Positions 1 through 13,233 of a stretch of 64,000 nt of DNA are shown here, in pieces. Made by a program: the position numbers and the translations under genes. The notes under the pieces were generated by a model. That model was not told where the DNA came from. It made no database searches and was given only the letters and a program-made list of their open reading frames with translations. Position 1 is the first letter of the stretch. The number at the start of each line of letters is the position of its first letter. The stretch spans positions 99,235,426 to 99,299,425 of the forward strand of contig NC_073306.1 of NCBI RefSeq assembly GCF_027595985.1, given 5' to 3'. The stretch comes from Sorex araneus. Its lineage: Eukaryota > Chordata > Mammalia > Eulipotyphla > Soricidae.

Positions 1-1215
1 TGGCTTCAGGCACGGGCTAGCAATGAGGCCCTTCGACCCCTTCACCTCGCTCCTCCCTCAAGCCTCCGGCAGACAGTCGCAGTCCTGCCTGTCTTCTCAG
101 CCCCTGGCCCTGCCCTCTCCTGTCACACCCATTTTCACACATGGCTGCAGTGACGCTCTGCCTTGCCTTTCCAGATGGCCCTGCATTTTTTCCTGTTCCC
201 CCACACCCCCAGTTTTATTGTGAACAACTGACAGGTATTATCATATGTATTTCAGGCCCACAGCATGGTTTGATTTACACATATTGTGAAATATTGGCTT
301 AGCTAAAGTCTGTCTTTGCCTTGAGGGATGACGAGATGTCAGACACGCTTCTCTATCGGTAGATGTCAGGGTGTCCTGGCTTAGGGGCCGTTCAAGGAAA
401 CACACAGCATGAATAGTCGCAGGGCCAGGGCCAAGCTAGGGCTGCTGTGAAGAGACCTGGGCCTGGACAGCAGCCGCTCTCATGCCATCTAGCGAATGTC
501 CCTCCCATGTGGAATCTTCACTACTTTGCACCTTTGTGTTTTTTTTAAATAATTGGTATTATTATTTTACTGTTATTTATTCATTTTTTAAATTTAATCA
601 CGGTGATATACACATTTACAAAGTTGGTCATGACTAGATTTCAGTCACGCAATGTTCCATCATACTCTGCACCTCTGATTCTCGTGTCCAGTGATCACTT
701 TGGGGTGAGCCTGAGCAAAACGGGGCACAAATGACATCACTCTCACTGTAGACTCACATCTGTCCTGACCTGCAGCACTCCTGGGGGACCCCACTCGCCA
801 TCACGGTCAAAGGGTCATCCTTGCTGTGTCCTGGTTCAGGGATGTGGTGTAGACTAAGCTCAGGGGCGGCCCTCCCCAGACTTCTCAGGAACAGATGCAG
901 GTGACATGTGTCCTGACAGAACTGCTCAGAGGACCGGGCAGCCCTTCTGCAGGGCGCTGCAGGCTGGGAGGGGCCCCGAACTGCTGAGGCCCCCCAAGGA
1001 ACAGGGCAAGAGGGAAGGGCAGCATTTCTCCAGGTCCTGGCAGCCGTGCAGGGGCAGGGGATGCAGAGGGCGACAGCAGCTGGCAGGGACAGGCTTTGGC
1101 CTGGGCCTGGCCTTTACCTTTGTTCGGTCCCAGTGTTGCAGGGTCCAGGGGCTGGGAGTGGGAGGGAAGGGCTGAAGCTGGACCAGAGCTAAAAGAAAGT
1201 CAGTCCTGAGACTAA
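1..1215. other. Intergenic, no gene seen
   Basis: No splice-flanked conserved frame. 590-690 resembles the antisense retroelement tail. No ULK2 exon recognised. Confidence 0.6.
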
Positions 1216-1269
1216 CGGGACTGAGGTTTTGGGTTTTGCTGGTGGTGATTATATATATGTAATATATAT

Positions 1270-1415
1270 ACTGACTGGGAGCATACCCAGTGATGTTCAG
1301 GGCTTTCTCAGGGGTCAGTCCTGGGAGATTCAGAGCACCATATGGGTGCCAAGATCAAACCTAGGTTGGCCACATGCTAGGCAAGTGCCTTACCCTCTAT
1401 GCTATTATTCAGGGT
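1270..1415 (-). mobile_element. Shrew-type SINE, old
   Basis: Reverse complement has GGTAAGGCACTTGCCTAGCA and a CAACCTAGGTTTGATC B-box region. Diverged. Confidence 0.7.
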
Positions 1416-2049
1416 TTTTTTTTTTTTTTGGTTTTGGTTTTGGTTTTGTAGGTATCTCACCAACACGCCATAACTATTTTATTATGATACAGTCTTAGAA
1501 CATAAGCAAGAAAACCATGTTGTATCCAACACAAGAGTCAAGGGAAGAAAAATTGCAGGTCTGAAATAGAGACAAAAGTGAACTCTTGTGGGATAGCAGA
1601 GAGAAAGAAGACTTGAGCTTTTATAAAAAGTAGAATAATGAGGCATATACAATTATTGTATATGCCTGTGTGAAAGAGATGAGACATATATAGAGGCTTT
1701 ATATATTGTTTTTGGCCACTGAACAAATAATGCTTGTTATCTATACATATAAAAAGAAAAGAACTAGGTTCAGCTGCAGACATTTTGTGTCCATAACTGG
1801 TAGACATAGCAGAAATATTACAAAGGAATTAGGTGTATGTACCTGGTGATTTTAGGATGATGACTGAGAATTGGGAATTGTCCACTCTTTGGGAACACAG
1901 AAAACATTTGAAGTCGGTGAAGTTGCCTTTAGTAGGCAGGCTACCTTGGGTAATTTTAATTACTACTCGTAACAGCACTGTAAAAGTATTATTTAGAATA
2001 AGATGTCAGCCATATACTTTGGGGACCAATCACAGCACTGGTTTAAAGG

Positions 2050-2215
2050 AGATAAATTTTTATTTTATTTTATTTTTTTCCCCAAAAGGGTGGGTGGGGG
2101 AGGTTTAGGGCCACACCCAGTGGTGCTGAGGGCTTTCTCTGACTTTGAGCTCAGGGATTACTTCTGGTGGTGCTTGGGGGACCACCTTCAGGTTTTTGAT
2201 GGTGGAAATAGATTT
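2050..2215 (-). mobile_element. Shrew-type SINE, truncated
   Basis: GGGCCACACCCAGTGGTGCT and TACTTCTGGTGGTGCTTGGG match the antisense SINE body; the tRNA-like head is missing. Confidence 0.65.
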
Positions 2216-2755
2216 GGAAAGAAAGGGCTCTGTCTGGGCTGTCTGAAGGGGAAGAAAATAGGATTGGAGGCAGAGTGGGAGGGTATAATTGAAAGCAACT
2301 TAAAAAAAGCCATTTCATATTCACTTGGTCCCAATTCTATTCTGTAACAAAAAATAGAGAGTAGGGGTGTTGAAATGCCAAAGGGTACAGGTGCTGGGGA
2401 AGGAGCAAGCAGCCCCTGAAGGTGGGGGGCTGCAGGGGACAGGGCACTGTGTCTCCAGCACTTCTGGAGCCAGGACAGGACAGAGCACTCAGAGGAGCAA
2501 GGAGCTGGCATTTGCTTTTAGATAATTGTAGAAAAATGTGCCTCTGACTGAGAGCCCTCCAGGGAGAGGATAGGGAGTGTTATAAGAGGCAGAGAAAGTT
2601 TCTAAGTGAACCCGGAAAAGGGAGGAAACAGCAGATACCTGGGGGGACAGAACAGCTGGGGAAACACCAGCGGTCAGCCTCCCTGAGGGAGGTGCAGTGG
2701 CAGGAAGGAAACTCACTCTGTGCTCTCAGTCAGGAATGCATGCAGAGCTGCAGGG

Positions 2756-2930
2756 CTGGCACGAAGCTAGACAGATAGTACAGAGGAGAGGACACTTGCC
2801 TTGCACATGGCTGACCTGGATTTGATTCCCAGCATCCCATATGGTCTTCTTGAATCCTGTAGAAGTGATCCCTGAGCATAGAGCCAGGAGTAAACCTTGA
2901 ATACTGCCAGGTATGATCCAAAACAAAAAC
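2756..2930 (+). mobile_element. Shrew-type SINE
   Basis: CTTGCCTTGCACATGGCTGA, GATTTGATTCCCAGCATCCC and GAGCCAGGAGTAA are in the expected order. Confidence 0.85.
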
Positions 2931-3059
2931 TAAGAAGGGGAATGGACATAATTTAGTGAGCAGACAGATGCAATAAAGGTTAGGAAATACAAAAACCAGA
3001 TTATGTGGACTTTAAAATCTGCAGTCGGGGGGGCTGAGGTGGGAACCGAGTGGAGGGCT

Positions 3060-3492
3060 CACGTCAGCATGCTGAGGCCTTGAGTCCGTGCTGATGTGGC
3101 CCCGGCTTTGTGAGACTGACCAAGCTGACAGAACACACTGTGTGTGGCTTCTATTCTGTAGGGAGCCTTTTTACAAGCCTGGCTCTTATCTTCTAGTCAA
3201 GTGGAGGCTGCTTGGGATTCCTATAACAAGGTTGCCACTGCTGATCTTATCATTTTGCCATTTCGCCATCACCCCTGCCTGATCTGCATTTTACTACTGT
3301 TCGTATGGGGGTCTAAGCATGCATACTATACCACCTCCTCCCAGCAGAGAGGTATAAGTATTGTAACTGCAGTAGAATAAACTCTCTCTCTCTCCTCCTC
3401 CTCCTTCTGGCTCTGCATCTGTTCATTCGGCTGTGTCCCCTCCTTAGCCCCACGAAGAGTCCTCCCTGCTGGACAGGACGGGACCCCCACAC
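3060..3492 (+). mobile_element. LTR-like element
   Basis: GGTATAAGTATTG near 3350, AATAAA near 3376, a pyrimidine run and the end GGACCCCCACA follow the order of a retroviral U3-R-U5. The left edge is unsure and no duplication is seen. Confidence 0.45.
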
Positions 3493-3499
3493 TATTCAA

Positions 3500-4532
3500 A
3501 GAGACAAAATAAAACAAAATAAGACAAAAACTGCAAGGAAGCCTGAGTCAGAGACCTGTACGGATGAAGCAAATGGTCACATGCACAACACCATGGGGAG
3601 CACTGTCGAGAGAGTTGAGTATAAATGCATATATGAAGAGAAATTTCAGTGCACATCTCATCTCACAGGGTTAGCTCAAGCAACTAAAAAAGTTATCTAA
3701 AGGGGAAAAAAATCAATGCCTTTAACTTGAGAGGTGGAGATTCTTAGGTGTCTACAGGAAGCACACATCTTATGTGTTCTGTGGTAACTACTTTAAAAAA
3801 ATAACATGCTTGGTCACAAAAAAAAACCCCACAAAACTGTGCTGATAGATTAAAGCAGGGGTAAAGGCTACCTATTTTTATCAGACTCTGGCCAAATTGG
3901 TAATAAATAATAAAGATGTGACAGAAGTAACATCAATTTGGTGTATATTAGAAAACACAAGACAAGGAAGTGGATCCGACAGGGTGAACTCAGGTTTGAA
4001 CTGACACCAAAAGATAGCGAAAAAAGGAGAGAAAAGGGACATCAATGAGGAAAGTCAAACTACTGGAAACAATGACAATAAGAATCCCGATCTTCCTCTG
4101 GGACATAGTGAAGCCACCACCTGTGGAAAACCAAAGGCCTAAGTGCTTGGGCATTAAAGTAGGGAGACAAAAATGAAGGGACCCATGGACTTAGTTTTTG
4201 TATCCAAAGAAAGGAGGTAGAAGGAATTGATCAAAAGGAAAATGGCAACCCATCAAGCAGCCGTTCCTGCCTTTCCATTGCCATGGCAGCCCCAGTGTGC
4301 AGGCTTGTCGGCAGGGCAGGCCTGCCTGACCTCATCATGACTTGCACTTTGCCTGGGAGAGGCAGAAGGAACCGAGAGAGATGCACAGACTAGAAATGAG
4401 AATAGACATCTAGTTCTGATTCCAGCGTGATGCCAAGAGTTTCGAAAAAATAACCATCAAGCCCGCAGCTAGTTTGGACATCTTGAGGACATGGAGGAGG
4501 TACAAGCATGTGGTAGCCTGTGTGCATGAAAA

Positions 4533-4577
<45 letters not shown>

Positions 4578-6700
4578 GGGGGTGGCGTGTGTCAGAGGAC
4601 CTGTGGCCTGGCTTCACCGTTCCTGCTACTGTTTTCTTGGCCCTGGGTTTTACTGTCCCCTCTACCAAATACAGAGAATAGTCCTGCCTCTTGACATGGG
4701 GGTGAGGGTGGGAACCACCAGGGAACACACAGTATAAGTGCGGCAAGTGCTGCACTTCTGGATCTGTACCAATGGACCTAGCACCACAGACTACTCACCT
4801 GAGAGAAAGAAATGTGGGCTCCTGACTTGTTTACACATCAGAGGATTCTCAAGGACTCAGCACGTCATGTAGATGGCCCAAGTGTCCCAGGAGCCTCTGG
4901 AGGGTGCCATGAGCCCCTCACACCAGGGGCAGCCTCCCCACCGCAAACTGAGGGAGAAGTGTGTTGTTTGGTCAGAGAAAGACTTTTACGGAACACGAGA
5001 TCCGATCAAGAAAGGTCGCAAGCAAATAAAAGACTGAGGAAAATATAGCCTTGCTGCAAAAAGCTCTTAAACATGGACAAGGAAAATAAACAGAAGTGGG
5101 CTGGGGCGGGGGGCGGTGCTCCCAGGTTCCAATCCTGCCAGCCTGGCAAAATCTTGCGAATTATTCAAGAGCACTTTTGTTCCCGTCATCTGGTGGATCC
5201 CCAATAGGCTCGGACAGCCCATGGCCTGGAATAAGCCTTTGGGGACAGTCATTTGGCAACACCCATGAAATTAAAATACCAACATGCCTGGGAGAAATGC
5301 CAACATTTCTAGGTCTCTATTCAACATTTCTGATATGGACATAAACAGACCATCAAGCTCGAGAGCACTCTTGGAACTTCACCAGAAACCAGAGAGCAAA
5401 GTGGCTTCCCACTGCCAGGGAGCTCCACAGTCTCAGTCATGTCAATGTTTCTCTTTCTGCTAACGCAACCCTGGAACGGGGCTGTGGACTCCTGTGGCCC
5501 CGCTGGCCTGGCCTTGGCAAGTGCATGCCCACACACCACTATGGGGCAGCAGCACCTCGAGTGTGTGTTTGATCAGCCCTTGTGTTTTAGAACGACACCC
5601 GGCCCCCATGAGCCAGTCACACTCACATCCACGGGGCAACATGCGTGAGTTCCTGACTACAGGGAGGAAGCTTCACAGCAGCAGAGGTGGCACTGAAAGA
5701 ACTCAGCACACGAGTGTGCAAGTGTGCATTTGTAGAATTCTGTGCCTCTTGTGTAGGACAAAAACAAATTCTTGCCATGTTTACAGTTAAATTCTGTGTG
5801 ATGGGGCACTTGATATGTTTGTTGTGATTTGGGGTGTGGCTTTTCAGACTCAGATCCCAGAATGGTGTGCCCGGGATGGCGTGCCCAGGCGTGCCGCCGG
5901 CTCCCTTTCCAGAAGGCGGGGTGACTCACAGAGAGGGTTCCGAAGGTCGGTGGTGACTCACAGGACCAGGACTGTGCTCCCACTGCCAGACCTACTCACC
6001 ATGACTTGCATTTTTCTGCCTGGCCCTTGGACTCTGCCAGGCAGCCGTGAACCGCCCTCTTCACTGACCTCTGCAAACTTGGGCTAGCTTTTGCCCCAGC
6101 TCTTCCAGGAGCCCCATGAGGGAAGCTCCCAGGGATCAGGGTGAGGGGAGAGACCTCAGGCAACCCTGGGGAAGCATTGGCTTCCTGCCATCTCCTAATG
6201 GCCTCCCTCAGCCCAAACCCTGTCCCTTCTCTGGCCATGTGGCTAAGGTACAGAGAAGCATGCAGCCCTGGAGCCCTCGGCATTACCCAGAAGATAAGGC
6301 GACTGCTGGGAAGGAGCCCAGGATGAGGCCAGTTCCACTCCCTTACATCTCACCAAGGAGAGGTCGCCAACTGCTGACCACCTATAGAGCCCAGTGCCCT
6401 TGCAGCTCATTCTGGGTCATTGAAGAGTGCTTGGCCCAGGTCTCACGTGCTGCTGCAGGACTGGAGGAGACCAGTGGTCATCCTGATGTGGGGTCGATGA
6501 AACCACTACATTTACGTACCTCAGCCCATGCCTCAACACCCTCCCTAATGCTGGTAGTCAGCTCCCTAGCAGTCCACACTCCAGAAGTGTCTACGTGAAG
6601 GACCCCAATTAGCTGGAGGGAGAAGGCTATCAGGATCTCAGGGGAAGCTTCGGCAGTGGGTGCTGGGAGGAGGCACCCACCAGAGGGTGGATCAGGCACA
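3500..6700. other. Intergenic, no gene seen
   Basis: Apart from the GT microsatellite nothing is recognised; the open frames are short and lack conserved motifs. Confidence 0.55.
4536..4576. repeat. (GT)n microsatellite
   Basis: About 20 uninterrupted GT units. Confidence 0.97.
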
Positions 6701-7390
6701 CCTCAGGGGCCTTCAGGGCCCAGAAAGGGCAAAAGGGAGAGAGAACTACTGCCCAGCTAGAGACTGAAGGGGATGGACAGAGGCGACCAAAGGCCCTCTG
6801 ATGTCTCTTAACTTAGCGGACCAAATAGGTCCAGTTTCAGGAATGATCTCAGAGAGAGGCAGCAACTGAGTTATCCCAGGTTAGCCCAGCTGCCCCTGAC
6901 CTCTGGAGCCTTAGTGAGATGGGGGCAGACCAAGTCCCGGGCTTGCCAAACGCTCAGTGGTCCACCCACCCCATCCGGCTCCCACTGCCGCAAGAGACTT
7001 AGCTCAGAGAGATGCCAGGTGGAGCCAGCGGCTGGTCCCCCAGCTCCAGAGCCCCCAAAACATGTGGCCACAAGTGTGGCCATGCAACACCTCCAAACTG
7101 CAGAGCTGACAGCCCAGTAGAAGCACAGGAAATTAGATGGGAAAATTGAGTAGAAGCCCACTAAGCTCAGTGAGTGAACACAAGGCTCAGCCATGATTAG
7201 AGCAACTCCATTAGGAGATAGATGTGGCAACAAGCAATATAAAGTGGATTATTCTGTGTCGGATGGGAAACTGGGACATTGGTGCAGGAAAGGGCACATG
7301 GGTGGCGGGATTGGTTTCGAATACCTGAAACAACCGTGTGGTGAACAACTTTGTGAATCATGGTGTTTAAATAAAGTTTCATACCAATAA
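6700..7390 (+). repeat. Retroelement fragment with AATAAA tail
   Basis: A block including GCACAGGAAATTAGATGGG and the tail ending GTTTAAATAAAGTTTC recur in reverse at 39110-40150. The tail type marks a 3' end. I cannot name the family. Confidence 0.6.
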
Positions 7391-7659
7391 TAAGTTTAAA
7401 AATTAGGAGAACAAGCAAGTTTGAAGGATAAACCATCATTATGAATAAATTTTGTACTTACTTATTCTGGAAGGAATCTTCCCTTCTGAAATTCTTTCAT
7501 GTGTGTTGCCTCACTAGGATGCTAGGATTCATTTAGATCAGGGCACAATTCCTTCAACTTATAGGGGAAGTCAGAGATCCTCTGTGTCTTTCCCAGGTCA
7601 CACAGCTGGAGAACAGGGAAACGAGAGCTCTAAGCTGCCTCCATAGAAATATTAAAAAT

Positions 7660-7850
7660 AGGCGCTGGAGCAATAGCACAGCGGGTAGGACTTTTGTTTT
7701 GCACACAGCCAACCAGGGTTCAATTCCCAGCATTCCATAAGGTCTCCCGAGTACCGCCAGGAGTAATTTCTGAGTGCAGAGCCAGGAGTAGCCCCAGTAA
7801 TCCCTGTGCATTGCCGGGTATGACGCAAAATGAAAAAAAAAAATTAAAAA
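7660..7850 (+). mobile_element. Shrew-type SINE
   Basis: GGCGCTGGAGCAATAGCACA to GGGTATGACGCAAAATG, with an A-rich tail. Confidence 0.9.
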
Positions 7851-7999
7851 ATAAATGCTTTATTTGTGACTCATTTAGAAAAGATAGAATAGAGTCCTGG
7901 TTTAACCTGTTTACAGCCTCCTCTATGGCAAATATATTTCAGTAGTGGGATTCACTTGCCACAAGTAGTACACGAGTTAGTGCATTTCTTTATTTGTCT

Positions 8000-8130
8000 A
8001 ATGGGTCACACCTGGCTGTGCTCAGGAATCACTCCTGATGGGCTCAGGAGACTGAGGGGTACAGAGGATTGGAACCGGGCCAGCCTCATGCAAGGCCTGT
8101 GTCTTGCTGTGTTACTCTCCCTCCAGCCAC
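8000..8130 (-). mobile_element. Shrew-type SINE, diverged
   Basis: GGGTCACACCTGGCTGTGCT followed by AATCACTCCTG in antisense order; ends TCCCTCCAGCC. Confidence 0.75.
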
Positions 8131-8799
8131 AGTTCATGCATTCTTTACTTTGCTGCGGGAGGGGCCCATTCAATAGTGCTGGCGGGGCTATTCTTGCTGT
8201 AGAACTCTGGGTGGTGCAGGGGGAACCGTGTGGGCTCAGGGGGTTGGACTCTGGGCTCCCTCCTGCAGAGCACACAGTCTGTCTCTTGAGCCATCCCTGA
8301 CTCCCTGACTCTGTTTGCTCTTATGCATTAAAGTTCCTGCTGTCACTGGATTTCTTCTTCTTGTGCGTGGTGTCCTCTTCCTGCCCAGACTCCTCTAGGG
8401 GCGCCCCGCTCACCTCTGTCCCTACGCCTCAGGCTTCTCTTTGCTCCTAGTTTGAGGCCTGAGTGTTCTGACGAGCTCTGGTCAGGCACTGTGCAGAAGC
8501 CTCATTTGTTGAGACTCGGCTGATGCTTCTCACGTGGGTATGGTTCGGGACAAGAAGTGTCCGCAGTAGTGAGGGGCTGCTTTCCTGGCTGCCTGTCAGG
8601 AACCACATGTGCTGTGACTTGTCTGGCGACGGTGGGAGTGGTGTCTGGCCCGTCTTCACTGCAGACCTCCCCCTGGAGCTCACTAAGCACAGACGTGGAA
8701 GGGGGCAACGGGGGCTCCGTGGCCCACCTCAGGAGGCAGCGTGGCACACACATCCGCTTTCGTTCTTCTGAAGGCTTTTTCATTCATTCTCCTACTTTC

Positions 8800-9760
8800 C
8801 AGGAGTGAGGGTGCTAAATGTGGTAGAAACTCTTGAATTGCTTTACTGCGATATAAAAGGACCCAGTGTTTCCTGTGTCCTCGTGGGGCCATCGCAGTCG
8901 AAGCATGCTCCTCTACTGTAGGAAACCCATATCCGCTCAGTCAGTCCTCACTCCCTCCTGCAGGTCCCAGTGCTCAACCCTGGTTTGCTCCCTGTCTACA
9001 TTCTCTTCGCAAACCTGCCTGTCCTGGACATTTCACGTGAATGCCCTCACATACTTTTTCCTGTCTAGCTTCTTCCCCTTAGCCAATGGTTTAAAAGAGT
9101 TCTCCCTGTCACATTTCAGAGCTCCATTTCTTTCTCTGCCTGAGTAGTATTCCATTGTATCAAATGCCACTTTTTTTTAAATCCACTTAACTAATAAGTG
9201 CATTTGGGTTCCTCCCACCTCTTGACTATTATAAGTGTTGCTGTGAGTGGTCTTGTGTAACTTTTCCTGTGAACATGTGTTTTTCATCTCAATTCCTACC
9301 CATTTTTCCACTTTTTCCTCTTCATGCCCATCCCTCCTGGGTGAGCACACACCTGGGAGTAGAATTGGTTGATGTTATTTATATGTTGAGAGATCGAGGC
9401 GCTGTCAGGCACGTTCTAAAGTGGCTGCACCACGTTTTTAGCAATACTTGCTGATGTCTGTCTTTTAAAAAAAATCCCTATTTGTGGTTGTGAAGTGGAA
9501 TTTCATTGTCATTTTATTTCATTTTGATGTGGGGGCCACATGGGGAGGTGCTTAGGAGCTGCTTCTGGCCTCACTCCCACAGGCACCGTGGAGGGTGGGC
9601 AGGGCCCGGCCTGGGCTTTCTGCACTGAGAGAACTCTGGACCTGCTGTGCTTTCCCCGTGACTGTTGACGGCAGGGTTTAATCATGTGTTGGGCATTTAT
9701 AGACTTTATAGATTTTTTCCTTGGAGAAATGTCTGTTCCAATGCTTCAAAGAATCCTGTG
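8800..9760 (-). mobile_element. Antisense L1 ORF2-type remnant
   Basis: TGAGTAGTATTCCATTG and the following order of sequence match the antisense of the L1 ORF2 3' part. The remnant continues in pieces at 10018-10406 and 10961-11010 around two later insertions. Confidence 0.7.
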
Positions 9761-9783
9761 TATTTAAAATTCAGTTACTTATC

Positions 9784-9999
9784 CTGTAAGGTGAAATTTA
9801 TCAGCTAAATTTATCACAGGTGGGGTGGGGGCTAGGAGGTGGGGGGTGGGGGAAGGTATACTGTGATTCTTAGTGGTGGAATATGAGCACTGCTGAAGGA
9901 TGGGTGTTTGAGCGTTGCATAACTGAGACTTAAGCCTGAAAGCATTGTAACTTTCCACATGGTAATTCAATAAAAAAAATTAAAAAAAACAAATAAAAT
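9784..9999 (+). mobile_element. 5'-truncated retrocopy with perfect duplication
   Basis: Ends with ATTCAATAAAAAAAATT and an A-rich tail, flanked by the 18-bp repeat AAAATTCAGTTACTTATC at 9766-9783 and 10000-10017. The same 3' end recurs at 10422, 36240, 46690 and 62540, so it is an abundant L1-mobilised family. Confidence 0.88.
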
Positions 10000-10421
10000 A
10001 AAATTCAGTTACTTATCTTTTGTTACTGAGTTGCAATTATACTTAATACATTGTTTTCTTGATTGTAAATTTGCAGCACAATAGTTTTCAATTTGAGTTG
10101 TTTTTCTTCTGTCGTTTGTGCTGTTGGTTGTCTCTAAAAAATCTTTGCTTAACCCAAGGACATGAAGGTTTATACCTATATCTTCTTGTACAAGTCTGAT
10201 AGATTTAGTTCTTACATTTAGGTTGATGATCATTTAGTATTAATTTTTTTTCTTAGGTAAGGCTGCAGCTTAATTCTTTTGATTGGGGATAATCTGATAT
10301 TCTTGGTGATGTCTAGATACCATTTGCTGAAGAGACTCTTTTTTCTTCATTAAATCATCTTGACTCCCTTGTCAAAATCAATTCATCATAAATGTGAGGG
10401 TTTATTTCTGGACTATCTATT

Positions 10422-10945
10422 TTTTTTACAGAGTTCTCAGGTTTATGTCTCAGTTATACCGTATTCAAACACCATCCCTTCATCAGTGCCCATATTCCAC
10501 CACCAAAATCCCCGGTATACCCCCGCCCCCCACCCCAACTGTATAACTGATGAATTTCACTTTATTTTCTCTTGATTGCGTTCCATATTTCAACACAAAA
10601 CTCACTATTGTTGTGGGAGTTATATCCCCAAACAAGATAACCCTAATAAGGAGGCATTTGATAATTAGTTTTCCATTAAAAGATTGTATGTTTTCAGGTT
10701 TTAGAAAAGGTCGCGCGGCCGTGATAGCGGCCGCGCGGCTTAGATGTGTCCCAGTCCCGAATCCTGGAGCCGTGTTAGTTGCTGCTCAGTGTCGCCAGGG
10801 TTCCATCTGGAGAAGGTTTGCTGGTGGCACCTCCTCCTTCCGGCCCCCTGGTGTTGCTGGCCCCGATTCGGGTCCGGAGCATTGTCCGGGCCGTGTTGCT
10901 TACCAGAATGCCTGCCGCTTCTCTGTGGATTGTGGCAGCAAGATC
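10422..10945 (-). mobile_element. 524-bp retroelement with GC-rich hairpin
   Basis: Bounded by TCTGGACTATCTATT at 10407-10421 and 10946-10960. Reading minus, a GC-rich 5' part of about 250 bp contains a near-perfect 12-bp inverted repeat (about 10711-10740, loop TGATAG) and is followed by the common tail and poly(A), seen as T-run at 10422. No reading frame recognised. Confidence 0.82.
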
Positions 10946-11009
10946 TCTGGACTATCTATTGTTACTGTAATTTTGTTGTATTCTTTAAAATTGAGCACTT
11001 CAACTTTTG

Positions 11010-11290
11010 ACCTGCGTTTTTTTTCCCTGTTTTTTTTTTTTTCCTACTTATTTAGGCACTGTGGTTTACAAAGTTGCTCATAATACAGTTGTTAGGGACT
11101 TAGTGTTCCAGCACCAATCCCACCGGTGGGACCTTTCCCCCATCACTGTTACCGCTTTCCCAATCATCCCCCAAGACTGCCTGCTTAGTAATTCTTTTTC
11201 ATTGCTTGTTACAACTAAATGGCTAATGGAACTGTCAAACAATACTTCAGTGAAAGAATATTTGTGAATTTTTTAAAACTTTTGTTATAT
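11010..11290 (-). repeat. Antisense retroelement tail
   Basis: Starts with a T-run and continues CACTGTGGTTTACAAAGTTG..., like the antisense tails near 590-690, 39110-39300 and 50150-50310. Old copy. Confidence 0.5.
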
Positions 11291-11299
11291 CTCACCACC

Positions 11300-13030
11300 A
11301 CGAGATCATTAAGTCCTTGTTTGAGGATTTACTAAGCTGTGTTTTGCTAGTTGAGCCTTCTGTGGTGATGTTGTTGCTTATTGAGCTCAGGTGGTTTCTG
11401 TTACTCTCCCATCTGACTCGTGCTCCTGCTGAGATGTCAGTACTTCCAGGAACTCGGGGATCTGTAGAACTGAGTCTATGAGTTTGCATGTCGTCTGCCG
11501 TGGGATGTGGGTGCAGCTGCCAGGGCTTTGGTGGGTATCCGTAGAGGGTGAGGGGTGGGGAGAGGCTGCTCGCCCGCACTCTGAGGAGACCCCTGGGCTT
11601 TTAGCCGGCAGGTGTGTGCTGTGATGGGCACGTCCCTGTTACTTCCTCTCCTCCATACACTCCACAGAGATATTGTCACAGGGGAGTCAGCCCAATGGAC
11701 ACCCTCCGCAGCCTATTGACAACTTGTCAACTTACAAAGACAAGAACAACTGTGGGGTCAACATGTGACAGGATGCTCCCTTCTGTTTGCCATGGCTGGG
11801 GGTGGGACAAGTGAAGCAATTAGAAAATGACTCTGTGAATTGCAGATATCTGGAGCTTCCCCCAAGTGGGGTGGGGAGACCAGGCCAACTAGGGTTCTGC
11901 CCACTGGCTCCTAGGGTGTTCCTTGTCGTGGACCCACAACCCCTGTTGTCTTTCGCCAACTGCTGCTTAATTAAATTTCCTCTCCTTAGGCTTGTCTGCC
12001 AGGCCTGAACTCAGAGAACATTCCATTTTGGCTGGGCTTGTGATGTTTCCAGAGATTCTCACTGTGTGCTCACAGACACTCCCTGTGTTCTCTCACAAGA
12101 GGCCTTGTGTCTGGGTGGATGGGTTCAACTTGCAGTTTGAAGTTTCTGGAGGCTTCATCGCCACTCTGCCTTCCCATGTGCACGTGCAGGGACACGCAGA
12201 GTCCTCTGGGGCCTATGTCAGACCCACTTCCTGCTCCCGGGCTCTGGACCACATCCCACCCGATCTGGGCACCAAAGATCCTCCATGCCAAGTGCCAGTC
12301 TTCCTCCTCCTTTCTCACACAAGGGAGAGAGAGCAGCCTATTGGCTCAAGGCCAATTTCACCCCTTTGGATGACTCAGCACAAGCACTTAGCACTGAGCA
12401 CCCAGGAGGCGATGCTGCCCAGGCTCTGCATGCCAAACCCGTCAGAGCCACGTCCAGCAGTGCTAGGGACCGAGAGGCCTATACCCAGCAACACTGCTGG
12501 CAGGTATGTGGTCTGAGGACCAAACTGGAATCAGAGGCACTCATGCGCCCTAACCCCTGTACTAGCTCCCTGCCCCAGAAAGCGCCTTTAGGCCAATTCA
12601 GTCACTCAGGGTTGCTGCTCCCGCATCTGCAGGATAATTTGGGACACAGGGCTGTTTTCTTCCATTTCTCTCCCAGGAGCTCGGTTAGTTCAGGACAGGG
12701 CATTAAACAGAGATCACTGCTTTGATAGAAAGTCCTGCCTGCCTGGGGGGCTGCGGGGAGGGGGGGTGGGCAACGAGAGAAAAACAATCAGCAAATAGTC
12801 CCATAAATATATATGTGGCAAATATAGATATAACAACCAAATGGGATAGGTTCCTGGAAAGATAAAAGGGGTGTTATTTTGTTGAGAGCAGATAGAGCAG
12901 GTGATATAAGAGCTGGCTTAAAGAGTTGCCCTGGAGCAGAGTAGCAGGAAAACATTCCAGGGAGCCAGTCCTGTACAAAGGTCCTGAGGTAGGTAATGGT
13001 GGGTGGACTGGAACATGATGGAAGCTCTGC
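11300..13030. other. Intergenic, no gene seen
   Basis: GC-moderate sequence. Overlapping frames around 11990-12725 on both strands show no family motif. Confidence 0.5.
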
Positions 13031-13045
13031 GAAGTGAGAGTTCCC

Positions 13046-13220
13046 GGGGCTGGAGCAATAGGACAACAGGTAGGGCGTTTGCCTTGCATGCGGCTGATCT
13101 GGGTTCGGTTCCCAGCATCCCATTTGGTCCCCTGAATACCTCCAGGAGTAATTCCTGAGTACAGAACCAGGAGTAACCCCTGTGCATCGCCAGGTGTGAC
13201 CCAAAAAGCAAAAAACTAAC
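13046..13220 (+). mobile_element. Shrew-type SINE with duplication
   Basis: Full length, flanked by AAGTGAGAGTTCCC-like (13032) and AAGTGAGAGCTTCC (13222). The TTCC microsatellite starts directly in the right flank. Confidence 0.9.
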
Positions 13221-13233
13221 AAAGTGAGAGCTT

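Noticed and set aside
7660-7850. tRNA gene suggested by A- and B-box-like sequence
   Set aside because: The B box belongs to the SINE head, seen in dozens of copies; no cloverleaf with a matched acceptor stem is evident.
10711-10740. Bacterial-type rho-independent terminator
   Set aside because: The GC hairpin lies inside a retroelement with its own target-site duplications, so a prokaryotic terminator makes no sense.
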